Notes: generated from the sequence alone by a model not told the origin. DNA of 38,492 nucleotides from Limisphaerales bacterium (GCA_003151855.1 PLYV01000139.1:1558-40049), one strand, 5' to 3'; shown: positions 21,301-29,348, counted from the first letter of the stretch. Numbers and translations are program-made.

Positions 21301-23699
21301 ATGGCGTTGTTTGTGCCGACGGCGACGCCGTCCACATAAAGAATTCCCACCGAACCTTGGTGGGTCACCGTGACGTGATGCCAGCCGGTTGGCAGGGCGC
21401 TCGGGCCGTTGATCTGTTGCTCACCGGCACTGGATCCGACTGTGATCGCAAACCGGATCGTTCCGCTGCCGCTGGTGGCGCGTGGCGTCAGCATCATGTA
21501 GGCGGTGGTGCTGTTGCCGAAATCAAAAATTCGCGAAAAAGTGCTCACGGAGGTTTGATTAACCCACGCGGCGATGGTGAAGTCGCTTAATCCGCTGACG
21601 ACGCCGGCGGGCAGGCTGACGTAATTGCTCGTGCCGTTGAAGCTGGTCGCGCTGCCGTATTTGCCCGTGTTCCAGCCGGCGCCATTGAGCAGCGTGCCGT
21701 CCCAGCCGTTGCCCGTGGCGTCAGCGGCGTTCGTGCCGCTGGTTTCATCGAACGGCAGATACGCCATCAGCGCCGGTTCAATTCCGGCGGCGACTTCTAA
21801 GCTGTTGGTGCTTTCGCCCGCCGAGTTGGTGGACGTGATCACATAGTAATAGCGCGTGGCCGCCACGAGGTTGGTGTCGTTGAAGCTGGCGACGACGTTG
21901 GTGGCGATGGCGGTGTAAGGCCCGCCGTGCGTCGTCGAGCGTTTGATCTTGTAACCGACCGCGTTGAACACCGGCGTCCAGGACAGGCTCACTTGCGAAG
22001 GGTTGAACGAGGCGACGATGTTTGACGGCGGCAGCGGCGCGCTGGGCGTGCCGTCCATTTGCACACAATCGTAAACCCAGCCGGCGCTCAACCAGCCACC
22101 CAGATCACCGGAACCGCTGATGACACCGATATACAGGACGTTTTGGCCGGTGACGAATGCGCTGGCCGGCACGCTGTAGGAGTAAAGCGTGTTGTTGCCG
22201 CGATATGAACCGGTGGTAAAAGTGCGCGAATTCGGTTCGTTGGGCGCGGCTTGACCAGTCGAGGTCCAACTGTTGACGGTGATGTTGGGGCGGCCGCCGT
22301 TGTAGTCGGTGGTCATGCCGATGCGGACCGTGTGAGCCACGGCGGCCTGGGCGGCGGTGAGATTGAAGCGGATGGTGAGCGTGCCGTTTTCCTGCCGCGC
22401 CTGGATGCAGGGAAACTGCGTCGTCGGGTTGTTTTCCACCGTGAAATCAGTGGTGGCCCAACTGCTCATTCGCACGTCGGAGGGATGCATGTAGGTCATC
22501 TTGTCGGCGTTGAGAAAGCCCGCGGGCGTGCCGTCCCATTCGCCAAATTTGAAGACGAAGGTGGGATTGGCCTCGGCCGAGGCCAGGTTCACCGTGTTCG
22601 TGACGCCCGCGCTCACCGTGGTCGTGGTGGCCGCCACGGCGTATTCCTGTTTGTAAAGCGTCACGTTGTAAGTGCCGGGAATCATCCGCGACGTGGTGTA
22701 AACGCCGTTCGTCGCGATTGCCCAATATTGCGCATTGGTGTTGGCGAAGCCGACCACGGTTTGGAACCCGTCCGGCACGCCGGTGACCGTGCCGGTGACC
22801 ACGCCGCGATTGGTGGCGGCAACCCAGCCGATGAGGTTCAAGCCGGCAGTTTCCAGCCAGAAATTATCCAGGGGCGCGGCGGGAATCTGACCATTGTTGA
22901 ACACGAGGGTGTAGGGACCATTCAAAATGTTGAGACGAAACGCTTCGGTCTGGTTTTCCCCATAATTGACGATTTCGTAAATTTCCTGATCCCCCGAGTC
23001 TTGGTTGATCAGGCAGCGGAAAAACGGGCCGCCCGAACCGCCTTCCTGCGAGTCGCGCATCATGAACACGCCCACGCCGCTGCCGGTCGCCCCGGTGCAA
23101 AACCAGTCGAGCAGGCGATGATTGGAATAATGCTTCGAGCGCGTCTCGCCATCCGGCATGCCGAAAATGTCGGATGACTCCACCGTGTAAGTCGTCGTCG
23201 TATTGTCCGACGGCCGCGGACCATTGGGCAGCAGGCTTTGGTTGGCGCGCACGATGTAGCGGCACAGCCCGCCGCCCGTGACCGGTTCGACGTTGAACCA
23301 CGTGGCCATGTAGATGTGCGGATAACCATTCCGCGCGATGTAGTAATGAACAAGATTGGCCGCCGTGCAGGTGACGACGATGTAATTGGCGTTCACCACC
23401 TGGGCGGTGACGGTGACGTTGTTATTGCTGTAAGCGAGAAAATCCATCCCGGAGTTGATTTGAGAACCTTTGCTTTGGTCCTGATATTCGACCCCGTTAT
23501 AGATCAGGCTCATGAGGTCGCCCACCTTTTGCTGGTTGTTGATGGTGGCAAGGCGCACCTTGAAGACCAGCCCCGCCCCGGTGTCCACGGCAAAATTATC
23601 CGAGTTGGTGGTTAGGCCAAACGCCCCCAAGGCGTGGCTGGGAATTGCCAGCGAAACAATGATCCCAAAAATAACGCCGAAGCAATGCGTCCAGCGCAT
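18327..23699 (-). CDS. Giant secreted PL4 rhamnogalacturonan lyase-like protein with LamG, FN3 and autotransporter-type repeats
   Basis: Signal peptide MRWTHCFGVIFGIIVSLAIP with cleavage near SHALGA; the frame extends upstream to a TTG at 23792, so the start is uncertain. The first 550 mature residues follow the three-domain plan of polysaccharide lyase family 4. There is a catalytic beta-sandwich (GLTTNSDNFAVDTGAGLVF, ETRSKHYSNHR with a candidate catalytic Lys, SGGPFFR), a small FN3-like domain (GVVTGTVTGVPDG) and a carbohydrate-binding-like domain (FKFGEWDGTPAGF). Then come an FN3 domain, a LamG/concanavalin-like domain (LMAYLPFDETSG to NGRVDDFRIYNGAL), a second FN3, and about 750 residues of Gly/Ser/Asn-rich beta-helix repeats of the autotransporter-associated type. 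The C-terminus (LTLSWPADHTGWRLQMQTN ... FFRLVYP) is a module I associate with verrucomicrobial secreted proteins. Probably surface-attached and active on pectin rhamnogalacturonan I. Confidence 0.85.
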   Translation of the reverse strand: MRWTHCFGVIFGIIVSLAIPSHALGAFGLTTNSDNFAVDTGAGLVFKVRLATINNQQKVGDLMSLIYNGVEYQDQSKGSQINSGMDFLAYSNNNVTVTAQVVNANYIVVTCTAANLVHYYIARNGYPHIYMATWFNVEPVTGGGLCRYIVRANQSLLPNGPRPSDNTTTTYTVESSDIFGMPDGETRSKHYSNHRLLDWFCTGATGSGVGVFMMRDSQEGGSGGPFFRCLINQDSGDQEIYEIVNYGENQTEAFRLNILNGPYTLVFNNGQIPAAPLDNFWLETAGLNLIGWVAATNRGVVTGTVTGVPDGFQTVVGFANTNAQYWAIATNGVYTTSRMIPGTYNVTLYKQEYAVAATTTTVSAGVTNTVNLASAEANPTFVFKFGEWDGTPAGFLNADKMTYMHPSDVRMSSWATTDFTVENNPTTQFPCIQARQENGTLTIRFNLTAAQAAVAHTVRIGMTTDYNGGRPNITVNSWTSTGQAAPNEPNSRTFTTGSYRGNNTLYSYSVPASAFVTGQNVLYIGVISGSGDLGGWLSAGWVYDCVQMDGTPSAPLPPSNIVASFNPSQVSLSWTPVFNAVGYKIKRSTTHGGPYTAIATNVVASFNDTNLVAATRYYYVITSTNSAGESTNSLEVAAGIEPALMAYLPFDETSGTNAADATGNGWDGTLLNGAGWNTGKYGSATSFNGTSNYVSLPAGVVSGLSDFTIAAWVNQTSVSTFSRIFDFGNSTTAYMMLTPRATSGSGTIRFAITVGSSAGEQQINGPSALPTGWHHVTVTHQGSVGILYVDGVAVGTNNAMTLKPSDLSQPLGSNPTLQNYLGKSQWSDPYLNGRVDDFRIYNGALSASQISALVSSPPFAPTNFTVTVVAANQVNLKWNAAPGAVDYSVLRSTSSGGPYTTIASGLTATNYSDTSVISGATYYYVVAAVDTVGAGINSAEAVVVIPAPIWTGGGGDNNWTTGLNWYGGFVPSTSGDSLIFAGSTRTTPGMDANFSVSGLTFSNHASSFNLGTANASTLTMAGGMTNNSTNAQTLNVPILLGAAVTLNAAAGNLILSNSLNKAGNLLTVIGATNTVLSGPISGSGSLFKQGSGGLTVATNATWDLTQASSGGFSGPLIAQAGTLTFNNGSSNYVNGELVVGGVVANGGAGNDAKIVVDNARLNVATWLSLGRGNGVGGVSSDLVASNAAVISVANFSAGFNGGNAANLPKGLISLNGTSSFTVAGNGTFYVGESAGSDMTMTLSSSAQVVASGTGAHRIGAGGNGVLNVNDSSAVNFGGALDVGYVSGSGTVNLNGGSISTTGSGVTAIARSTAAGNTEAGTFNVNGGTFNSAGDLVVGLGGASTGTMTIGGGVVNVGTTGQRWLILGQYDTVQGQLNLTNNGSLNLWNNTAIRFTTAGGGGTNAVNQSGGTVTFYSDNGSTVGGAGVLDLAYAGAATARNTYNLDGGTLILPQVLSSSATPARIFNFNGGTLKPNGSSPAFMYLGTGNAVANVRNGGAIIDTANFNITIGQALVHSSVAGDNAVDGGLTKSGSGTLTLTNANTYTGPTIITGGAFALGGGSSIASSTSISISNGATLNVTGMASSFVLGASQTLQGNGTVTGATTILGTLAPGASIGTLTFGTAPVLSGKTLMEINRTNAPAVDKLVLSSGTLNFGGTLTVTNVGGPLQAGDSFQLFSASSYGGTFAATNLPALGSGLAWNNTLAVNGTIAVVSMVSLVPTNLVFAVSGTNLTLSWPADHTGWRLQMQTNSLGQGLGTNWVTVTGSTNSNQSIIPIILANPSAFFRLVYP

Positions 23700-23864
23700 C
23701 AAGGCTGAGCGGGGACTGGCGCAGCCATTGACAACAACCATCCTGCCGCAGCGGTTTTCATGTTCAGAGGTGATCAAGGTATTCACCACCAAACTACCTC
23801 ACGAAACGGCAATCCACCATCCACAGAACTGGTGATAAGGGCAAAATAAATCTTTGAGGAAACC

Positions 23865-25346
23865 CTAGTCGTGCAGCAACGAAATGCCCAGCTTCAGAAG
23901 CTTTTGCACGTCGGCATCTGATTTCGCCTCGGCGTAAATACGCAACACCGGCTCGGTGCCGGAACCGCGCAACATCAGCCAGGTGGAGTCGGCGGCAATG
24001 AATTTCACGCCGTCGCGCGTCTCCATTTTCGTCAGGGGCTGGCGCAGGAGTTTCGCGGGCGGATTCGACCTCAATTTTCCCATGAGCTCGGCGCGTTGCT
24101 CCAGCGGGTAAGGCGCGTCGAACCGGGCGTAACGGTGCGGACCGAATTCCTTTTCCAGCCGGGCGTAGATCTGGTTCACAGAAACGAGCGACATCGCCAG
24201 CATCTCCAGCAGGAACAAACCGGCGGCCAGACCGTCACGCTCGGGAATGTGATTGGCAAAACCCACGGAGCCGCTCTCCTCTGCGCCGAACAGCGCGCCG
24301 GGCTTCATCAACTCCGGCGCGATATGGCGGAAACCGATGCCGACCTCGGTGAGCGGCAGGTTGTGCGCGGCGCAGAGCTTGTCCACGAGCGCGGTGGTGT
24401 TGAAAGTCTTGGTCACCGTCCCCTGCCCGCCCCGGTTGCGCACGAGATGATGCAGCAGCAAGGCGATGACCTGCTGGTTGGTCATCGGCGTGCCGCGCCC
24501 GTCCATCAGGCCGATGCGGTCGGCGTCGCCATCGGTGACGAGGCACAGGTCGTGCGGTTTTTTGCGCAGTTGCGCGGAGCCGAGAACGTAGTTTTTCGCA
24601 AGCGGCTCCGGGCAGATGCCGCCAAACAGAATGTCGTGCGCGCCGTTCAGCGTGGTGACAGTGCAATTGGTCTTGGCGAGCAGCGTTTCAAACACGCCCG
24701 CACCGACACCGAAGAGCGCATCGTGCGCGACGCGCAGCTTCGACTTTGCGATGAGCTTGAAATCCACCAGCCGCTTGATGGCGGCGAAGTGCGCGGGACG
24801 GAGATCGTGAATGTGGATTCGTTCCGGGAGCGCCGGCATCTTGCCGACCGCTTGGGCAAAACGCAACTTGCCGGCAGGGATGCCGGCGCTCCCAGCTTCA
24901 CCGTGCACCGGATTTTTATCCAACAAGGCTTCCACGGCGGCGCAATCTTCCGCGCTGCTGCTGCCGCCGAAATGGGATTTCAACTTGAAGCCGTTGAACT
25001 GCGGCGGATTGTGGCTGGCGGTGATCATCACGCCGCCGACGGCACCAAGCTGTTTCACCGCGAACGACACGCATGGCGTCGGCGTCGGCTCCGGCGTGAG
25101 GATGACTTCATAACCATTGGCGGCAAACACCTGCGCGGTGGTCTGCGCGAACTGCGGGGAAAGAAACCGGCGGTCGTAGCCGACCACAACTTTCAGATTG
25201 CGCCCGAAGATTTCGGAATGACGATTTGAAATTTCCAGCTTCCAAAAGTCCGCCGTGGCCTGCGCGACGCGGGCGACATTCGCAAAAGTAAAATCCTCGG
25301 CGATGACCGCGCGCCAGCCGTCGGTGCCGAACTTGATCTGCGACAT
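23865..25346 (-). CDS. Phosphoglucomutase/phosphomannomutase-family alpha-D-hexose phosphomutase with repeat inserts
   Basis: Interconverts hexose 1- and 6-phosphates. The four-domain signature is complete: FGTDGWRAVI at the N-terminus, the phosphoserine loop MITASHNPP (Ser111), the metal loop TDGDADRIG, the sugar-binding GAEESGSVGF and the phosphate-binding RGSGTEPVLR. Glucose versus mannose preference is not evident. Residues about 152-175 (GSAGIPAGKLRF...GKMPALPE) are encoded by a palindromic element at 24826-24893. Residues about 36-47 (KLEISNRHSEIF) may come from another repeat; both are in frame and outside the catalytic loops. The gene runs the same way as the downstream lyase gene's strand but has its own 70-bp flanks. 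Confidence 0.92.
   Translation of the reverse strand: MSQIKFGTDGWRAVIAEDFTFANVARVAQATADFWKLEISNRHSEIFGRNLKVVVGYDRRFLSPQFAQTTAQVFAANGYEVILTPEPTPTPCVSFAVKQLGAVGGVMITASHNPPQFNGFKLKSHFGGSSSAEDCAAVEALLDKNPVHGEAGSAGIPAGKLRFAQAVGKMPALPERIHIHDLRPAHFAAIKRLVDFKLIAKSKLRVAHDALFGVGAGVFETLLAKTNCTVTTLNGAHDILFGGICPEPLAKNYVLGSAQLRKKPHDLCLVTDGDADRIGLMDGRGTPMTNQQVIALLLHHLVRNRGGQGTVTKTFNTTALVDKLCAAHNLPLTEVGIGFRHIAPELMKPGALFGAEESGSVGFANHIPERDGLAAGLFLLEMLAMSLVSVNQIYARLEKEFGPHRYARFDAPYPLEQRAELMGKLRSNPPAKLLRQPLTKMETRDGVKFIAADSTWLMLRGSGTEPVLRIYAEAKSDADVQKLLKLGISLLHD
24826..24893 (-). repeat. About 68-bp palindromic element (family C) inside the phosphomutase gene
   Basis: GGGAGCGCCGGCATC (24826-24840) and GATGCCGGCGCTCCC (24879-24893) are perfect 15-bp inverted arms around a 38-nt centre. 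The translation GSAGIPAG...KMPALPE interrupts the region between domains 1 and 2. From memory, AGSAGIPAG-type peptides recur in unrelated proteins of such genomes. Confidence 0.85.
25209..25244 (-). repeat. Possible simple-repeat insert in the phosphomutase gene
   Basis: On the coding strand GGAAATTTCAAATCGTCATT runs into CCGAAATC and encodes LEISNRHSEIF, where homologues usually have a short linker before KVVVGYDRRF. The text resembles AT-rich intergenic repeat phrases, but no second copy is in this window. Confidence 0.35.
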
Positions 25347-25409
25347 GTGGCAAGCTTGGCAAAAGAGACTTCAACCGCCAAGCTCAAGCGCACTGTCGGC
25401 CGACCGGAT

Positions 25410-26249
25410 TCAATCCGGGATGATATGCAGCGTGTCCGCAGAAACCGGCTTGATCGCATCACCGGCAGACGGTTTGTTGCCGTGGACATCTTCGTGATCC
25501 ATGGAGGCTTCCGGTGCCATCTTGAATTTCACCGGCTCGCGCGACCACCAATTGCCCCAGGTCCACAGGAGCTTGTCCCCCTGCACCGTCACATGCTGTT
25601 TCCACGTCGGCGAAAAGAGGAAACCTTCCGGCGTGGCAATGATGCGGCTGGCTTCCCGATTCTCGTTGATGGCAAACAGCCGGTTCTCCGTGCCGACAAG
25701 GTAGCAGCGCCGGTTGGGATCGCCATTGTCATACCAGTCGCCGAGCAGGGATTGTTCGCGCACGGTCAACGCCTTTTCATCCGCCTTGCCCGGCACTTCC
25801 ACCAGACCACAAACCGGATTCGCCCCGTCCGTATTGTCGTTCCACTTCCCCGTGTCGAGCATCTGGATATAATTTTCATTGCCGCCGCTGTTGCTGGGTT
25901 CGCCGACACTCCAGTTGAAATAATTTGCCCGGACATCCGCCACCGCCCGAAAGGCTCCGCCCGGCCCTTGCCGATAAAATCCCAGCCACAAGCTCCGATT
26001 CGTGCCGCCGTAATCACCGAACTTTGAAAATGCCCAAGCCTGTTCGGCCTGATTCTGGATGACGGCGAGCGTGCCGCCGAGTTGTTCGGCGGCCGCCTCG
26101 CTCGCCGACCAGGTATCGGACGTGAGCAGATAATAATCATGACCGTTGGCCGGATTGGTGATGGGGCCGGCGATGATTCCCGCGTGGGAGCTGACGGCGA
26201 CCATGACCAAAAACGCTGTCGCCATGACCAAAGTGGTTTTTGTCTTCAT
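25410..26249 (-). CDS. Secreted C-type-lectin-like protein (paralogue 1)
   Basis: Signal peptide MKTKTTLVMATAFLVMVAVS with cleavage near SSHAG (ATG at 26249 preferred to 26258). A C-type-lectin-like domain follows: GHDYYLLTSDTWSASEAAAEQLGGTLAVI, SLWLGFYRQ, FNWSVGEPSNSGGNENYIQM and KWNDNTDG, the latter carrying the EPS/WND-type calcium and sugar-contact positions. A second domain of about 100 residues (LLGDWYDNGDPNRRCYLVGTENRLFAIN ... LLWTWGNWWSREPVKF) is shared with the next gene upstream. Both paralogues have the same order and 18 bp separate them, so they arose by tandem duplication. The ligand is unknown; cell-surface carbohydrate binding is plausible. Confidence 0.8.
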   Translation of the reverse strand: MKTKTTLVMATAFLVMVAVSSHAGIIAGPITNPANGHDYYLLTSDTWSASEAAAEQLGGTLAVIQNQAEQAWAFSKFGDYGGTNRSLWLGFYRQGPGGAFRAVADVRANYFNWSVGEPSNSGGNENYIQMLDTGKWNDNTDGANPVCGLVEVPGKADEKALTVREQSLLGDWYDNGDPNRRCYLVGTENRLFAINENREASRIIATPEGFLFSPTWKQHVTVQGDKLLWTWGNWWSREPVKFKMAPEASMDHEDVHGNKPSAGDAIKPVSADTLHIIPD

Positions 26250-26276
26250 AATTTTCATCAGTCGCAGCAGGTCATT

Positions 26277-27074
26277 TCATTCGGTCAGGCTGCCCGTTGA
26301 AATTCTCGGCACACCCTTGCCCGTAACCTTTGGGTCGGTTTCATATTTGGCCGGCTGGCGCGACCACCAGGTGCCGTTGCTCCACAGAATTTTGTCCTTG
26401 GCGATTTCCCCATACTGGCGGTCCGCGTCATAAATCACATCGTCGCCTTTCATCACCAGCCGCGCCGCGTGGCGGTCGTGCGTGATGAGGAACAGCTTGT
26501 TGTCTGTGCCGGCAATCCACGCCATCCGGTCGGGCCGCCCGCTTTCATACCAGTTGCCGACGAGCGCTTTTTCCTTGGATGTGAGCGCCTTTTCGGCGGA
26601 CTTGCCCGGCACCTCGACGACCGCGTTGAGCGAGGTCCAGTCCACCGCGTCATTCCAAGCGCCACAGTTCTGGGAGTCGGTCCACATATGCACGCAGTCC
26701 TCCACGCCACCGCCGTTGTCCGGCTGACCACTGTTCCAATCGGCATAATCCAGCTTGGAGCCGTCCAGCCACACGAACGGCCCGCCCGGATTTTGCCGGC
26801 GCAAGCCAATCCACAGGCTGCGCAACTTCTCACCGTCATGGCCGAACTTGGCATAGACCCATTTCTGGTCGGCCTCGCTCTTGATGATGGCCAGCGTGCC
26901 GCCAAGATTCTCCGCCTCCGCTTCCGCCGCCGACCAACTGCCCGGCGCGAGCAGATAATAATCATGCCCGTTGGCGGGATTGGTGATGGGGCCGGAAATC
27001 ACTTCGGCACCGGCCGGCCAGGCCACGAGGGCGAGAAGTATAACCGCGCTACGGACAATCAGGGTGGTTTTCAT
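26277..27074 (-). CDS. Secreted C-type-lectin-like protein (paralogue 2)
   Basis: Signal peptide (MKTTLIVRSAVILLALVAWP, cleavage near AGAEV), then a C-type-lectin-like domain: GHDYYLLAPGSWSAAEAEAENLGGTLAII, RSLWIGLRRQNPGGPFVWLDG, DWNSGQPDNGGGVEDCVHM and GAWNDAVDW. QPD instead of the EPS of its neighbour hints at a different sugar preference, since EPN/QPD residues often separate mannose- from galactose-type binding. The C-terminal domain (LVGNWYESGRPDRMAWIAGTDNKLFLIT ... ILWSNGTWWSRQPAKY) matches the partner protein. It is the first of the pair in transcription order. Confidence 0.8.
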   Translation of the reverse strand: MKTTLIVRSAVILLALVAWPAGAEVISGPITNPANGHDYYLLAPGSWSAAEAEAENLGGTLAIIKSEADQKWVYAKFGHDGEKLRSLWIGLRRQNPGGPFVWLDGSKLDYADWNSGQPDNGGGVEDCVHMWTDSQNCGAWNDAVDWTSLNAVVEVPGKSAEKALTSKEKALVGNWYESGRPDRMAWIAGTDNKLFLITHDRHAARLVMKGDDVIYDADRQYGEIAKDKILWSNGTWWSRQPAKYETDPKVTGKGVPRISTGSLTE

Positions 27075-27242
27075 AATGAGTTAGACGGGGACGGCCACCA
27101 TATGCTCCACGAAAATACTTACAATCGGAAGCTTCACGGGGGGCATCGAGCGTTCGACCGGCAAAGCAGCCGGACGTTCGATGTTTTCCATCGGACTCAA
27201 TTTCCGGCGAGGCAGCTCCCGCAGGGAAGACCGAACCAGAAC

Positions 27243-28508
27243 TCACTCGACCGCCAGCACGGACGCAAAGGATTCACGGCGATGGCGGACTTCATGCGGC
27301 AGGCTGAATTCGCGGGGATGCGCGGCGGAAAGATTCGTCAGCATCTGGCCGGAGATGATGTGGAAGCTCTGCGCCCACGCGAGCGGCGTGTTGTGCCCGG
27401 TCTTCTCGCCGAGATACATTTCGGGCACCGCGCCGTCAGCGGTCATGTTTTTTTCGAGCAACTGAAAATAGTGAACAGCCTTGTGGAAGTAATTCCGCCG
27501 CTGCACCCAGTCAAAATGCACCGGCCGGTGATGCTCGTCGAAATCATGGCCGTGCTCCGCGAGCTTGGCGTAACAGATCGCCAGCCACGCGAAGCCAAGC
27601 GGCCATTCGGCGGTCTGGTTCTCGCCGGGCACAAGGCCCTTGCCGCAATACACGTCGCCGGGATAACGGCACACACCGCGTTCGCCGACGAGGTGCGTTT
27701 CGAGGTTGTGCAGGATGACTTTCTTGGTGTGGAAATCCACGATGTTGTAGGGCCAGATGAGGCTCAACTGCGCCAGGTCATGCGGCCGGCTGGCGGACTC
27801 GCGGGGCAGCACGCGCGCCAGGGATTTTTTGCCGTCGGCAATCATGCGCTCACTGATCGGCACGTAGTGGCTGATGTCAATCTTGTGCCGGTATTTGTAA
27901 TCGTAGTAGCCCTGGTCGAACCACATCATCAAACCGCCGAGCACCGCGCCGAAGCTGCTGGCGTGCTCCTCCGGGCCTTCCTCCCACATCCCGTAATCCG
28001 GCTCGAAGCCCATGTTGAAAATGTAATTGCGGATGTGGCTCAACAGGAAAAAATCCTCCTGCTTGAAACGGAAACCGTAACCCTTTTTGATCAGGTCGCC
28101 CATCTTATACATGAACAGCCCATACACATCCAACTGATGATGCCCCCACGCGTCGGTGATGGTGTCCAGCGTGGTGGGATGCACGCGCGCGGGCATGAAC
28201 TGGCCGGTCTGATGCCGCACGTCCGGCTTGATGATGGACGCCTGGATGATGCGCGAATGAAACTTTTTGAAGATGTCCAGCACGAGGCGGAAGCTCTCCA
28301 CCATCTTGTCGAAGCAGCCGAGATATTCGTTCGCGTAGGTGGCGAACATGATGTCGCGGATCCAAAAGACGTTGTAGGCGTCGCCCGAACCGTCCTCGGC
28401 GGAATACGGGCTGGCGATGTAACCGCCGTTCGGGCGGCGCATCCGTTCCAGATGCAGGTGCGAAATCTTGAGGCGTTCTTCCAGCGGCAGTTCGTGGAAT
28501 GTCTTCAT
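27243..28508 (-). CDS. GH15/glucoamylase-like (alpha/alpha)6-barrel protein
   Basis: A 421-residue cytoplasmic protein without signal peptide. It has the look of the GH15/phosphorylase-kinase-alpha superfamily: GDAYNVFWIRDIMFATYANEYLG early on, GMWEEGPEEHASSFGAVLGGL in the position of the catalytic acid (WEE...H), then CRYPGDVYCGKG, TAEWPLGFAWLAICYAKLAEH and VPEMYLGEKTGHNTPLAWAQSFHI near the end. GH15 enzymes remove glucose from the non-reducing ends of alpha-glucans or trehalose. Whether this one is catalytic or regulatory is not settled by sequence. Its stop lies about 170 bp from the lectin pair and its start about 130 bp from rpe. Confidence 0.75.
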   Translation of the reverse strand: MKTFHELPLEERLKISHLHLERMRRPNGGYIASPYSAEDGSGDAYNVFWIRDIMFATYANEYLGCFDKMVESFRLVLDIFKKFHSRIIQASIIKPDVRHQTGQFMPARVHPTTLDTITDAWGHHQLDVYGLFMYKMGDLIKKGYGFRFKQEDFFLLSHIRNYIFNMGFEPDYGMWEEGPEEHASSFGAVLGGLMMWFDQGYYDYKYRHKIDISHYVPISERMIADGKKSLARVLPRESASRPHDLAQLSLIWPYNIVDFHTKKVILHNLETHLVGERGVCRYPGDVYCGKGLVPGENQTAEWPLGFAWLAICYAKLAEHGHDFDEHHRPVHFDWVQRRNYFHKAVHYFQLLEKNMTADGAVPEMYLGEKTGHNTPLAWAQSFHIISGQMLTNLSAAHPREFSLPHEVRHRRESFASVLAVE

Positions 28509-28641
28509 GGTGATTGAGTGTCTCCTGGCATCGCGCTCATTTTGACAATCTCCTTGTTTGGAGAGCGCAACGACACGGACAATTTGCCCTTATTCGCAAA
28601 AGAAGCAAGTCTGGGATGAAGGCAACTGCCGGCGAAACGAA

Positions 28642-29337
28642 TCAGAGGAATGGCACCGCAAGGTCCGCGAGCGCGGGGTCGTTGTCGCTGACGATTTTGC
28701 GCATCTTCTTCACGGCGGCCTTGAGGCTGCGCGCGCCGAAGAGACTGGTGCCGGCGACAAAGGTGTCCGCCCCCGCCCGCGCGCACTCGGCAGCGGTCTG
28801 GTTGGTGATGCCGCCGTCCACTTCGATGCGGTATTTCAACTTGCGCTCGCGCCGCCACGCGTCCGCCTGCTGGATTTTCGGCAGGCATTCGTGGATGAAA
28901 CTTTGTCCGCCGAAGCCGGGGTTGACGGTCATCACGAGGAGCAAATCAATCTTGTCCAGAAACGGCGCGGCGGCGGCGATGGCCGTGGGCGGATTGACGG
29001 CGAGGCCGACTTTCAGGCCGAGGGATTTGATTTTCCAAAGGAGCGCCGGAACTTTCTCGGCCAGCTCGACGTGGATGGTCAGTTGATCCGCGCCGGCCTT
29101 GACGAACGGCTCCAGCAAAATCTCCGGCTGGCCGCACATCAGGTGGACGTCGAAGAAAAGGTTCTTTGCAAACGGCCGCACGGCCCCCACGACGCCGGGG
29201 CCGTAGGAGATGTTCGGCACGAACTGGCCGTCCATGATGTCGAGATGCAGCCAGTCCGCGCCGGAGGCAGCGACGCGCGCGGCTTCCTTGCCGAAGCGCG
29301 AGTAATCCGAGGCGAGCAGTGACGGGGCGATGATCAT
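28642..29337 (-). CDS. rpe: Ribulose-phosphate 3-epimerase
   Basis: A TIM-barrel enzyme interconverting ribulose 5-phosphate and xylulose 5-phosphate in the pentose phosphate pathway. Signatures are APSLLASDYSRFG at the N-terminus, WLHLDIMDGQFVPNISYGPGVV with metal-binding His and Asp, FDVHLMC, LLVMTVNPGFGGQSFI, YRIEVDGGI and the phosphate loop FVAGTSLFG. Length (231 aa) is normal. The conserved C-terminal region is followed by AVKKMRKIV and a short tail. It stands between the GH15-like gene and a repeat-rich gap before the sensor kinase. Confidence 0.95.
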   Translation of the reverse strand: MIIAPSLLASDYSRFGKEAARVAASGADWLHLDIMDGQFVPNISYGPGVVGAVRPFAKNLFFDVHLMCGQPEILLEPFVKAGADQLTIHVELAEKVPALLWKIKSLGLKVGLAVNPPTAIAAAAPFLDKIDLLLVMTVNPGFGGQSFIHECLPKIQQADAWRRERKLKYRIEVDGGITNQTAAECARAGADTFVAGTSLFGARSLKAAVKKMRKIVSDNDPALADLAVPFL

Positions 29338-29348
29338 TTCAACAAGTC

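Noticed and set aside
26469-28517. 682-codon plus-strand open frame spanning the lectin-like and GH15-like genes
   Set aside because: It crosses two well-supported minus-strand genes and their gap, and its composition is that of a shadow frame.
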